Source: Clostridiaceae bacterium
GTDB taxonomy: Bacteria > Bacillota > Clostridia > DSM-8532
Length of the DNA stretch: 52,471 nucleotides
Direction: 5' to 3'
Assembly: GCA_012522505.1 (NCBI GenBank)
Contig: JAAYKJ010000025.1
Coordinates: 1 to 52,471 of the forward strand
The notes beneath the pieces are model-generated. The model saw only the letters and a program-made list of their open reading frames with translations. It made no database searches and was not told the DNA's origin. This document shows positions 16,864 to 24,125 of the stretch, one piece after another (position 1 is the first letter of the stretch; the number at the start of each line of letters is the position of its first letter). Both the position numbers and the translations under genes were made by a program.

Positions 16864-18381
16864 ATGGCAGGCTATCTTGTTGTCATAAAGGGGTATGACA
16901 AGGATAATAAATTGGTTTTAAATAACCCCTGCTCTTATTGTATTGGCAGAGGCGGAACTGACAGAAAAGTTGATTTTAAGGTAGATCCCTGTGAATACCT
17001 AACATCCCGTCAGCATTTTTTCATAGACTACAAGCCACCCCGATTTTTTATCCGGGACAACAACAGCACCAATGGAACATTGATTCAAAGGGATAATATG
17101 CTGCTTCCAGTTCATAATGAAGAAACAGAACTGTTTGACGGGGACCTCATCATTGCAGGCAACACTGTTTTTAGGCTGGATGTTGCCTTTGAAGTAACCG
17201 ATGATCCTTCCTTTACGTCGCAAGATGTTCAGAACAGCAGTCAAAGTCATCCTGCTCAGAAGGACGCAGAAGACCAGCAAGTTCCCGATGATTTCAAATT
17301 CAATTGTGCGCAGATCGAAGCTGCCACTTCCATTCCTTCGCCCCGATCAGACTATTACTCAGTTGTTGTACCCGAAATTCAGCTTTTTCACAATACAGAT
17401 GTGAAATGTATTACCTGTGGGGATTTCATCTCCGTTGAAATCACACTTTCCGAGCTGCAAGCATACGGTTTTCCAGTATTTATATGTGATAAATGCGCTT
17501 CCTGTTATTCAAACCAACATGATTTGAAAGACCTTAAGGCGTATCATATCCTGAAAGAGCTAAACGAAGACAGCATGGGGCTGGTTTATCTGGCCAGGCA
17601 CAAAGAAAGCGGCATGCTGGCTTCAATAAAAACGATTATACCCGGATTGTCCTCCTCTATCGAAGAGGATATGCAATACCTGAAACATGAAATTGAAGTT
17701 TTACATTCACTGGCACATCCCAATATTGTAAGGCTGTATGAATATCTGGTAATCGCCAACAGAATACACCTCATTTATGAGTATATGCCTGAGGGAAATT
17801 TGGACGACTATCTAAAAAACAACTGGTTTGGCCCCATGGCTTGGAAAGCGGCCTGTCGGTTGGTTTGTGACATTTTATCCGGGCTGCGTTATTGTCATGA
17901 AATGAATATTGTTCATGGGCAGATCAATTCAACAAACATCATGTTCAAAAAGGACAGCCATGGCAATGATGTGGCCAGAATAAGCGATTTTGGTTTAGCA
18001 CAGGTCTACGAAAACACAGGTCTTTCCATGAAAAAGTCAGATTCATGGGAAACAAAACGATACAAAGCTCCAGAGCTTTTCGACAATAACCATCAGTTAC
18101 AGCCACAGGCTGACATTTATTCTGCAGGCGTTGTTCTATATTATCTTCTTACCGGTACTTATCCCTTTGCTGAAGAATCGTACAGAATAAACGGATCTAA
18201 ACCATCAGCAAACACGGGAACGAATGATTCCAAACGAAAACTGTTACCTTTGCTTCAAAGAAACCCTGCAGTGCCATTACTATTGTCTGACACTGTTCAC
18301 AAAGCTCTTTCCGAAAACCCTGAAGAAAGGTTCCAAACCGCATTTGAAATGCATCAGGCAATTGAATGTCTATATGACTAA
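16864..18381 (+). CDS. FHA / zinc-ribbon / Ser-Thr pseudokinase fusion
   Basis: This 505-residue protein has three parts. An N-terminal FHA domain (about 1-108) has the phosphothreonine-reading residues Gly28-Arg29, Ser48, His51 and NNSTNGT (66-72). A linker carries a four-Cys zinc ribbon (Cys182, 185, 208, 211). A kinase fold covers 226-505 with Lys256 (SIKT), Glu276, DFG at 375-377 and APE at 402-404. The catalytic loop reads HGQINSTN (351-358) where active kinases have HRDLKPxN: the catalytic Asp is Gln and the following Lys is Asn. The glycine loop is also poor (NEDSMG). It is therefore probably a pseudokinase scaffold that reads phospho-Thr marks. AGGAGG lies four bases before the ATG. 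The HEAT-repeat gene downstream is a possible partner. Confidence 0.85.
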   Translation: MAGYLVVIKGYDKDNKLVLNNPCSYCIGRGGTDRKVDFKVDPCEYLTSRQHFFIDYKPPRFFIRDNNSTNGTLIQRDNMLLPVHNEETELFDGDLIIAGNTVFRLDVAFEVTDDPSFTSQDVQNSSQSHPAQKDAEDQQVPDDFKFNCAQIEAATSIPSPRSDYYSVVVPEIQLFHNTDVKCITCGDFISVEITLSELQAYGFPVFICDKCASCYSNQHDLKDLKAYHILKELNEDSMGLVYLARHKESGMLASIKTIIPGLSSSIEEDMQYLKHEIEVLHSLAHPNIVRLYEYLVIANRIHLIYEYMPEGNLDDYLKNNWFGPMAWKAACRLVCDILSGLRYCHEMNIVHGQINSTNIMFKKDSHGNDVARISDFGLAQVYENTGLSMKKSDSWETKRYKAPELFDNNHQLQPQADIYSAGVVLYYLLTGTYPFAEESYRINGSKPSANTGTNDSKRKLLPLLQRNPAVPLLLSDTVHKALSENPEERFQTAFEMHQAIECLYD

Positions 18382-18513
18382 ACCACATGCCCTGTCCAGA
18401 GCATTTCTTCCATGCAGGATATTGCTGATATAATCAGTACCGGAAAATCGTATGGTCTTCACCCTGATTTTGGTATATAATTAAGTTATAATAATAAAAA
18501 GGAGGTTTCAATC

Positions 18514-18864
18514 ATGGGCATTTCTTTAAGTAAGATTGAGAAATGGGAAAAGAAAAAGAAGTCGAAGAAACTCTTGGGAGCTATCAACGATGGCGACACT
18601 GAAGTCCGAATCCGTGCCATACGCGCTTTGGCGGCTGTTCAAGACCCTGAAGTTGTTAATCCTCTATCCAACCTACTACGGGACCCCAGCCCGGACATCC
18701 GTCTTGCCACAGTTGAGTCGCTCGGAATAATCGGTTCAGGAAGAGCTTTGGAATTTGTCCGATTCCTGATGGAAAATGAAGAAGATGAGAGAGTAGTAGA
18801 AGCAGCAAAAAAATCATTTGAAAAGATCAGAGAGAAGGTAAGAGAAGAAGAAGAAAGCGCATAA
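18514..18864 (+). CDS. Small HEAT-repeat protein
   Basis: This 116-residue cytosolic protein has about two to three HEAT/PBS-lyase-type repeats: residues 28-55 (DTEVRIRAIRALAAVQDPE), 57-88 (DPSPDIRLATVESLGIIGS) and a weaker third. It ends in a highly charged Glu/Lys helix. Such repeats mediate protein binding. The gene lies 130 bp after the FHA pseudokinase on the same strand, so they may work together, but that is inference. AGGAGG precedes the ATG and a hairpin follows. Confidence 0.85.
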   Translation: MGISLSKIEKWEKKKKSKKLLGAINDGDTEVRIRAIRALAAVQDPEVVNPLSNLLRDPSPDIRLATVESLGIIGSGRALEFVRFLMENEEDERVVEAAKKSFEKIREKVREEEESA

Positions 18865-18868
18865 TAGA

Positions 18869-18891
18869 AGGGCTGCCTGGCAGTCCTTCAT
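18869..18891 (+). terminator. Hairpin after the HEAT-repeat gene
   Basis: GAAGGGCTGC, CTGG, CAGTCCTTC with a T-rich tail (ATTTACTT), a few bases past the stop. Confidence 0.6.
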
Positions 18892-18930
18892 TTACTTATT
18901 CACGTATTACTCCCTGGCAGAATCCTGCAT

Positions 18931-19025
18931 TCAATGAGCGCTTGCGAAAATTGTGCGCCAAACCGATAATACACTTCCTCTATTCGTGGCCTTTAGGGCA
19001 CTGTATCTTAGGAACATTTGATAAA
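18931..19025 (-). repeat. Interspersed repeat, copy B (near full length)
   Basis: On the minus strand it starts TTATCAAATGTTCCTAAG, runs through about 50 bases, and ends TTTGGCGCACAATTTTCGCAAGCGCTCATTGA. Both ends match the copy at 27.95 kb (TTATCAAATGCTCCTAA ... TTTTGGTGCACAATTCGCGCAAGCGCTCAGTTG), while the interior diverges. It fills the gap between the HEAT-repeat gene and the Amidase_6 gene. Confidence 0.75.
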
Positions 19026-19030
19026 TAAAT

Positions 19031-20158
19031 TTAGTAATTTACCCGGATTAGCCAAAACTTGATGCCCTTATCACTCCATCCAAGGTCCCAGGGAACCATG
19101 AAACGATCAGTATTATGGCAGCTCACTAATGCATATCCTCTTGAGTCTGCTCCCGTAACCACTGAAATATGAGCCACCTTTCCTTTCTTCTCATAAGCAA
19201 TGATATCCCCGGGCAATAATTTATATGAAAGCTTCAAAAGCTTATCATAGGTACCATGGATAATCAGAGAGCCTCTGCCACTATATATCAAATAATCTTT
19301 AAACCCCTGTGCGTTCACCCAGGCACGATTTCCATCCTTTTCATAGTTCCATCCGCTTGTTTTTCGGAATTTTCCGCCTTCATGGAGCACCTGGGATGCA
19401 AAGTTAGCGCAGTCTCCTCCCGATCCGTTATAGTTCTTATATTGTTTGTTGTAAAGAAAAAAATAATCTTCATTATCACTTGCGCCACAGTACAATTTTG
19501 CATATTCCACCGCCCCCAGACGTCGCTCGTTCAGATTTGAAAAGTCTCGTTTTTCCTGTGTCATGATGAAGGCTTTATTATCCTCGGTTTTTATGTTATC
19601 TAGGTTTAACGAATCGGCAAAAGGATCGGTATACCACTCTCTGGTTATAACATAGTCTTCAAGCCCTGCGGAAAGATCCAGTACGTGATAGGTCGCTATT
19701 CTCATAGAATTAAGCACATCCGGTGAATTTTCATACTCGTAGATGTATTCGGTAATGGCGGAGAAATTAACCGTCATTTTTCCGTTTTTTTCTTTCACCC
19801 ACCTGACCTTGAAAAACGTACTGATATCCTTAAAAATAACTCCCTGTTTATCTGCCCAGTTGTGAAGGTATTTTATCTTCTTTACTTCATGCTCATATGC
19901 CCAAATTCCATAGGTTGTTTTCGTATTATACAGCGGTTCAATCATGCTAAAATCTTTTGCCAGCATTGCCTGATTGCGCAGGGTAATAATTTCTTCGACA
20001 ACAGGTGTATATTCTTCTGTAAGCTCACTGTTGACTGGAACCGTTTCCCATGAAAACAGTTCATCCTCATGCCTGGCAAATATCAAAAGCACGCAAAAAA
20101 TGGTCAAAAAAAGAAAGGGGATCAGAATATACCGTCTTAATCGAATAATAATGAACAT
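19031..20158 (-). CDS. Membrane-anchored protein with Amidase_6 (NlpC/P60-like) domain
   Basis: This 375-residue protein has an N-terminal membrane anchor (about 10-28), a 170-residue NTF2-like-looking outer segment, and a C-terminal cysteine-peptidase-like domain. Catalytic features are Cys250 in GGDCANFASQ, His330 in GKVAHISVV, and a polar residue in SCHNTDR (347-352). This is the Amidase_6 signature seen in cell-wall or spore-associated proteins of Clostridia. It probably acts outside the membrane. The substrate is unknown. GGAAGG lies ahead of the ATG. It stands alone between a repeat element and a zinc-ribbon gene. Confidence 0.82.
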   Translation of the reverse strand: MFIIIRLRRYILIPFLFLTIFCVLLIFARHEDELFSWETVPVNSELTEEYTPVVEEIITLRNQAMLAKDFSMIEPLYNTKTTYGIWAYEHEVKKIKYLHNWADKQGVIFKDISTFFKVRWVKEKNGKMTVNFSAITEYIYEYENSPDVLNSMRIATYHVLDLSAGLEDYVITREWYTDPFADSLNLDNIKTEDNKAFIMTQEKRDFSNLNERRLGAVEYAKLYCGASDNEDYFFLYNKQYKNYNGSGGDCANFASQVLHEGGKFRKTSGWNYEKDGNRAWVNAQGFKDYLIYSGRGSLIIHGTYDKLLKLSYKLLPGDIIAYEKKGKVAHISVVTGADSRGYALVSCHNTDRFMVPWDLGWSDKGIKFWLIRVNY

Positions 20159-20240
20159 ATGGGCTTCCTTCCATCTGTTGCATGATTATATTAATTACTA
20201 TATGAATGGGATTAAAAATATATCCAATACAACGGTATAA

Positions 20241-20267
20241 AAAAAAGAGAGCGAAGCTCTCTTTTTT
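20241..20267. terminator. Symmetric intrinsic terminator
   Basis: AAAAAAGAGAGC, GAA, GCTCTCTTTTTT. It overlaps the stop codon of the small zinc-ribbon gene and closes that leftward transcript. Confidence 0.88.
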
Positions 20268-20442
20268 ACCATCTGTTATTGTTCATGCGGTTTGCATTTC
20301 TTTGCTGTTTTCTTGCCCTTCTGCAATCCGGGCATCTTTGGGGTTCATTTTCAAAACCTTTTTCTTTGTAGAATTCCTGTTCCCCTTCAGTAAAAATAAA
20401 TTCGGTGTTGCAATCCTTGCATACAATTGTTTTGTCCGCCAT
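20266..20442 (-). CDS. Small zinc-ribbon protein (58 aa)
   Basis: This short gene encodes MADKTIVCKDCNTEF at its start, then CPDCRRARKQQRN at its end: two CxxC pairs that should bind one zinc, with a basic Arg/Gln/Asn-rich tail. It matches the common clostridial probable zinc-ribbon family (zf-trcl type). AGGAGG lies at a good distance before the ATG. The stop lies inside a strong terminator. The function is unknown; such proteins may bind nucleic acid or other proteins. Confidence 0.85.
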   Translation of the reverse strand: MADKTIVCKDCNTEFIFTEGEQEFYKEKGFENEPQRCPDCRRARKQQRNANRMNNNRW

Positions 20443-20835
20443 ATCAAAATACCTCCTTCAATTTATTTTGGATAAAACTCTTTGACATTGTACCTTAATA
20501 AATAGAAGGAGACATGCCTAAAAAATATATCCATTCGAGTATTAGATCGACTAACATCTTTACTATAACATCTCCGGTATCCTTTTGCAAGATATTTATG
20601 TAAATATTCAACACTTGAATTGTTATACTTTGGATCCATTCACAGGTGCGCCCATACAATGATGATACGGTTGAAGGAAAACACCGCGCATACCTGAATA
20701 TAAACTACAACCTTGAACGTGCGTCTTTCGTGACGTCTTTTAAATTATTTTTGAAAATACCTTTTAAAAACACAGCCAATATTTACTTCGCATGATAAAC
20801 AGGTTATATCGAAAAATATGAAGAGGTGATGACTG
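20443..20835. other. Intergenic region without a gene
   Basis: AT-rich gap between two divergent genes (zinc-ribbon leftward, VanW-like rightward). It should hold both promoters. I found no RNA gene, riboswitch or repeat that I can support. Confidence 0.5.
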
Positions 20836-21480
20836 ATGTTCAAAAAAGCAAACCTGATATTGTTTCTATTCCTGACCATGATGATTTTAACCGCGTGCCC
20901 GGGTAAAAAAGAACAGGAAGTACCCTATAATGCTATGGAGAACGAACCAAACAACGTACAGAATACACCCATGCAATTACCAACGGTAACTGTGACACCT
21001 ACACCTAAAGCAAAAGAAAAAGACTCAAACGAAATCAGCAGCTATGCAACAGAGATTTTGAATAAGGATGAAAACCGTGTAAAAAATATTAAAATTGCAG
21101 CCGATGAACTGAATCATACCGTCCTGGAGCCGGGAGAGGTTTTTTCCTTTAACAGTGCGTTAGGAAAAAGAACCGATGATAAGGGTTACGAAGAAGCACC
21201 GATCCTGAAAGGAAACGGTCAAAAGGGCAAGGGTATCGGAGGAGGAATCTGTCAGATATCAAGCACAATGTATAATGCAGCACTGAAATCGGATATGGAA
21301 ATAATCGAGCGTCATAGGCACTCTGAACCTGTCCCCTATGTTCCTGAAGGTAAGGATGCTACGGTCGTTTATAACAGTAAGGATTTACGTTTTAAGAACA
21401 CAAAGGATTACCCTGTTGAAATTCTGGTATCCGTATCAGAAGATGAGGTAACTGTCAGGTTTTTAAAAAAGATAGACTGA
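20836..21480 (+). CDS. VanW-like lipoprotein
   Basis: This 214-residue protein has a lipoprotein signal peptide with lipobox LTAC (Cys21), a Pro/Thr-rich linker (about 45-60), and a VanW domain covering 70-214. The VanW signature EPGEVFSFN, then GGGICQISSTMYNAAL and ERH.HS, is clear. VanW was first seen with vancomycin genes, but most copies, as here, lie outside resistance clusters, and their role on the cell surface is unresolved. GAGGTGATG precedes the ATG. Confidence 0.88.
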   Translation: MFKKANLILFLFLTMMILTACPGKKEQEVPYNAMENEPNNVQNTPMQLPTVTVTPTPKAKEKDSNEISSYATEILNKDENRVKNIKIAADELNHTVLEPGEVFSFNSALGKRTDDKGYEEAPILKGNGQKGKGIGGGICQISSTMYNAALKSDMEIIERHRHSEPVPYVPEGKDATVVYNSKDLRFKNTKDYPVEILVSVSEDEVTVRFLKKID

Positions 21481-21518
21481 CATCCGTGCCAACGCTTGCA
21501 ACTACATTAAAGTTGTGC

Positions 21519-21556
21519 AGAGCGGGTGGAAGATGATTTCTCTCCTCCACCGCTCG
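21519..21556. terminator. Hairpin between convergent VanW-like gene and truA
   Basis: GAGCGGGTGGA pairs with TCCACCGCTC around a 15-nt loop. There is no clear T tract, so the terminator role is likely but unproven. Confidence 0.5.
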
Positions 21557-21585
21557 GCTAAGAAGTGAATACACACGAAAATTGT

Positions 21586-22362
21586 TCACTGGGAGGCTTC
21601 TGCTATCGTTTCATCGTCTTCTGGATATTTCACATCCAGCAGAAACAATCCATGAGGTGGTGCCGTAGGACCTGCCATTTGTCGATCATGGCTTTCCAAT
21701 ATTTCAGCTGCTTTTTCTGGTTCCATTTTGCCAAGTCCAACCTCCAATAATGTGCCAACAATAATACGAATCATATTATATAAAAAACCATCCCCTATGA
21801 TGCGGATCTCCACCAGACCTTCCTTTTTTTCAAATCCGATGTCAGTAATCGTGCGGATGTTTGACTTTTTTTTAGAGGCTCTGGACACAAAGCTAGTAAA
21901 ATCATTCTTCCCAATAAGGTATCCAGCTGCCTTCCTCATGGCCCTAACCTTTAGATAAGGTTCAGGAATGTGAAGGCTATACTTACGGATAAAGGGTTCT
22001 GAATACGGAAGATTCCATATCCGATACATGTATGTCTTTGATACAGCATTGAGCCTTGAATGAAAGCGGGCGTGAACTTCCGTTACTTGCTTAACGGCTA
22101 TATCGTCGGGTAGATATTGATTCAGATAAGCTTGGATTTCTTCTTCTGTACGTGCATCTTCTGTAAAGAAGTTGGCTACCTGATGAATTGCGTGGACCCC
22201 GGCATCGGTCCTGCCCGACCCAATCACTTCGGTGTTTGTACCGCTCATTCGCGTTAATACCTGCTCCAGCTTGCCCTGTATAGTTTTGTCGGTATCTCCC
22301 AGGCGCTGCCATCCATTATATTTCGTACCGTCATATTGTATTATCATTTTAATGTTTCTCAT
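21586..22362 (-). CDS. truA: tRNA pseudouridine(38-40) synthase TruA
   Basis: It makes pseudouridine at positions 38-40 of the tRNA anticodon arm. The 258-residue form starts at MRNIKMIIQYDGT behind GGAGAG; a six-codon longer frame is less likely. The catalytic Asp53 is in GSGRTDAGVHA (48-58). The C-terminal half carries the usual FLYNMIRIIVGTLLEVG stretch. In many Firmicutes truA follows the ECF transporter genes and rplM; here it stands after an unrelated gene. Confidence 0.96.
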   Translation of the reverse strand: MRNIKMIIQYDGTKYNGWQRLGDTDKTIQGKLEQVLTRMSGTNTEVIGSGRTDAGVHAIHQVANFFTEDARTEEEIQAYLNQYLPDDIAVKQVTEVHARFHSRLNAVSKTYMYRIWNLPYSEPFIRKYSLHIPEPYLKVRAMRKAAGYLIGKNDFTSFVSRASKKKSNIRTITDIGFEKKEGLVEIRIIGDGFLYNMIRIIVGTLLEVGLGKMEPEKAAEILESHDRQMAGPTAPPHGLFLLDVKYPEDDETIAEASQ

Positions 22363-22426
22363 CGTTCTCTCCTTTATCAAATGTATCTTTTACTTTCTGT
22401 TTGCATTGTCCCCGGCTTGGCAGAAA

Positions 22427-23038
22427 TCATATGAAGTAATTCAAGCGGGATAACAGACCACCTTCCGGGATGGCATCCGTCAGCATGAAAAGAGGAATCG
22501 GGAAATAAGGAAAACCAGCTGCATATGGTGCTAGTTCATAAAGCTGGTAATAAATTACAATCACACTGTCGGACACATAGTAGTCCTGTGTGGGCGAAAT
22601 ACCCTTAAAATCATCCAGTAATGGAATCTCTCTTTGGTGGATCTGTCTACGGATCTCTTCATTGATGATCCCGATATATCTTCCATCTGGCTGGAACAGT
22701 TGGTTAAGGTTGAAATTCACTCCTGTAGCAGTATCCATTGTCAGTGAAACAACTTTTGTCATCGGATGGGCTCCTCCAAATTCAGCCAATCCTATTAACA
22801 TCAGGCTTAGAATGCCCCTCTGATTACATTTTATTTCAAACGAGCCGTCGATTGTTGTTTTCATATCAGGCTGCATAAGTGATCGTACCAGATCCATGGT
22901 TCGGTTTCGGATAGTGATATTCATTCTTGTATTGGCTTGAATACTTTCATGTCCGATTATCTGTGGATACAGCATCGATACATCGGGTGCACGATAAACA
23001 CGAATGACCGTATCTGCTGGCCGTTTGATCAAAAGCAT
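22427..23038 (-). CDS. DUF3298/DUF4163-like protein
   Basis: The 203 residues resemble the DUF4163-DUF3298 pair found in PdaC and in the outer part of anti-sigma RsiV: YPQIIG near residue 25, then LSLTM...F.L..LF, and a late DFKGI...YYVSDSVIVIYYQLYELAPYAAG. Those relatives are extracytoplasmic, yet here no signal peptide or membrane segment is seen, so either the true export signal is missing or the start is wrong. The ribosome site GGAGG lies inside a possible hairpin 11 bases before the ATG. The function is unknown. Confidence 0.65.
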   Translation of the reverse strand: MLLIKRPADTVIRVYRAPDVSMLYPQIIGHESIQANTRMNITIRNRTMDLVRSLMQPDMKTTIDGSFEIKCNQRGILSLMLIGLAEFGGAHPMTKVVSLTMDTATGVNFNLNQLFQPDGRYIGIINEEIRRQIHQREIPLLDDFKGISPTQDYYVSDSVIVIYYQLYELAPYAAGFPYFPIPLFMLTDAIPEGGLLSRLNYFI

Positions 23039-23043
23039 ATTCC

Positions 23044-23243
23044 ATATCGCCTCCGCAAGGCGGTTAAAGCCAACGGTGTTTTCTGCACTTTTGTGCAGGC
23101 CGCTAACTCACCGCAGTTTTTCTATTCATTGTATGCGGCATTCCAGGCTTTCAGACCCATGTTCTTATGCTTTTCAGATCACATGTCTGCCCTTTGTTTT
23201 GTATCTCTTTTGTAACTTACCCCCACCACCTATAGAGGTGGGA
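23044..23243 (-). other. Hairpin-rich intergenic stretch
   Basis: Read leftward it contains several possible helices in a row: CCACCT/AGGTGG near 23.23 kb, CAGACATGT/ACATGGGTCTG, CCGCA/TGCGG, CTGCAC/GTGCAG, and CGCCT-TGCG-GAGGCG. The last one covers the Shine-Dalgarno of the DUF3298-like gene. The CCACCT hairpin near 23.22-23.24 kb looks like the end of an IS200/IS605-type element. No protein-coding frame explains this stretch. Confidence 0.5.
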
Positions 23244-23252
23244 GATTTCTTG

Positions 23253-24125
23253 TTACCAATCATTAAACAGTTTCAGCACTGTGTAAAAAACGTCGGTAAT
23301 TTTATCGATTTTTAGACTTTGACGGATATCCATTTTCGTGATAAAAAAAACCGGTACGGGATTCATGGTATGAGTGGATACCGATAAATCTTCTATATTC
23401 CCGTGATCACTAACAATGATCAGAACCTCCCTGTTCAAATCCATTTTTGACATAAGGCTTCCGATAAAGCAATCCATCCGTTCCAATATCTCTACAGCTT
23501 CGCTCATGTCCATGCTATGCCCAGCAAGATCCGATACAAAAAATTCAAACAGTGTAAAATCGTACTCCCTGCTTATCCGATGAAGGTTATCAGCCGCTTC
23601 TTCTGGTGTGTACACAGGTACATCCAAGCCTTTTTTACGCAGCCCTTCTCCGGTGATATCATGGTAAACCCCCAGCCCATTTTCGTAATCCTCAAGTACA
23701 CGGAAAGGAAGCTTCGCAGAAAGGTTCATCAGCGTTGTGACGGAAGGCTTAAAGAATCCCTTAGGATTATCCCGCATACGCTCAAGGTATTCTTTGGAAT
23801 ATACATTTGCAAATGTGACCAGGTACCCCTTCTCAATCAGAGAAGTGAAAATATTCCTTTTAAAGATAAGATTTGTAAGTGTTTCACCAGGTCGGGAACT
23901 GTAATGACGCCCCAATACTTTCTGTGCATTTTCACCCGTATAAAGACTGGTCTGTCCCGTAGCACTTTGAGGCAACCCGGGAACACCCAGGCACGCATCC
24001 GATGGATAGACCGCAAAATTGTCAAGCAAACTTCGCCAGACCGGAAGGTTCGCTGTAAAAAATGGGTTGGAAGGGCTGTTTTGCCCTATCCCTAACCCAT
24101 CGATGAATATCATGATTATTTTCAT
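23253..24125 (-). CDS. Alkaline-phosphatase-superfamily metalloenzyme
   Basis: This 290-residue protein belongs to the metalloenzyme branch that includes phosphopentomutase and cofactor-independent phosphoglycerate mutase. Two-metal residues are visible: Asp9 (FIDGLGIG), the nucleophile-like Thr56 in QSATGQTSLYTG, Asp199/His203 (SDLAGHSMD), Asp240-His241 (VSDHGN) and His252 (STHTMNP). It is shorter than either named enzyme, so the substrate is open. Its ATG overlaps the purL stop (TAATG), so it is translated with purL and may act on a phosphorylated nucleoside or sugar. Confidence 0.82.
   Translation of the reverse strand: MKIIMIFIDGLGIGQNSPSNPFFTANLPVWRSLLDNFAVYPSDACLGVPGLPQSATGQTSLYTGENAQKVLGRHYSSRPGETLTNLIFKRNIFTSLIEKGYLVTFANVYSKEYLERMRDNPKGFFKPSVTTLMNLSAKLPFRVLEDYENGLGVYHDITGEGLRKKGLDVPVYTPEEAADNLHRISREYDFTLFEFFVSDLAGHSMDMSEAVEILERMDCFIGSLMSKMDLNREVLIIVSDHGNIEDLSVSTHTMNPVPVFFITKMDIRQSLKIDKITDVFYTVLKLFNDW

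Noticed and set aside
22091-22312. Minus-strand Arg-rich frame inside truA
   Set aside because: A shadow of truA in another frame.
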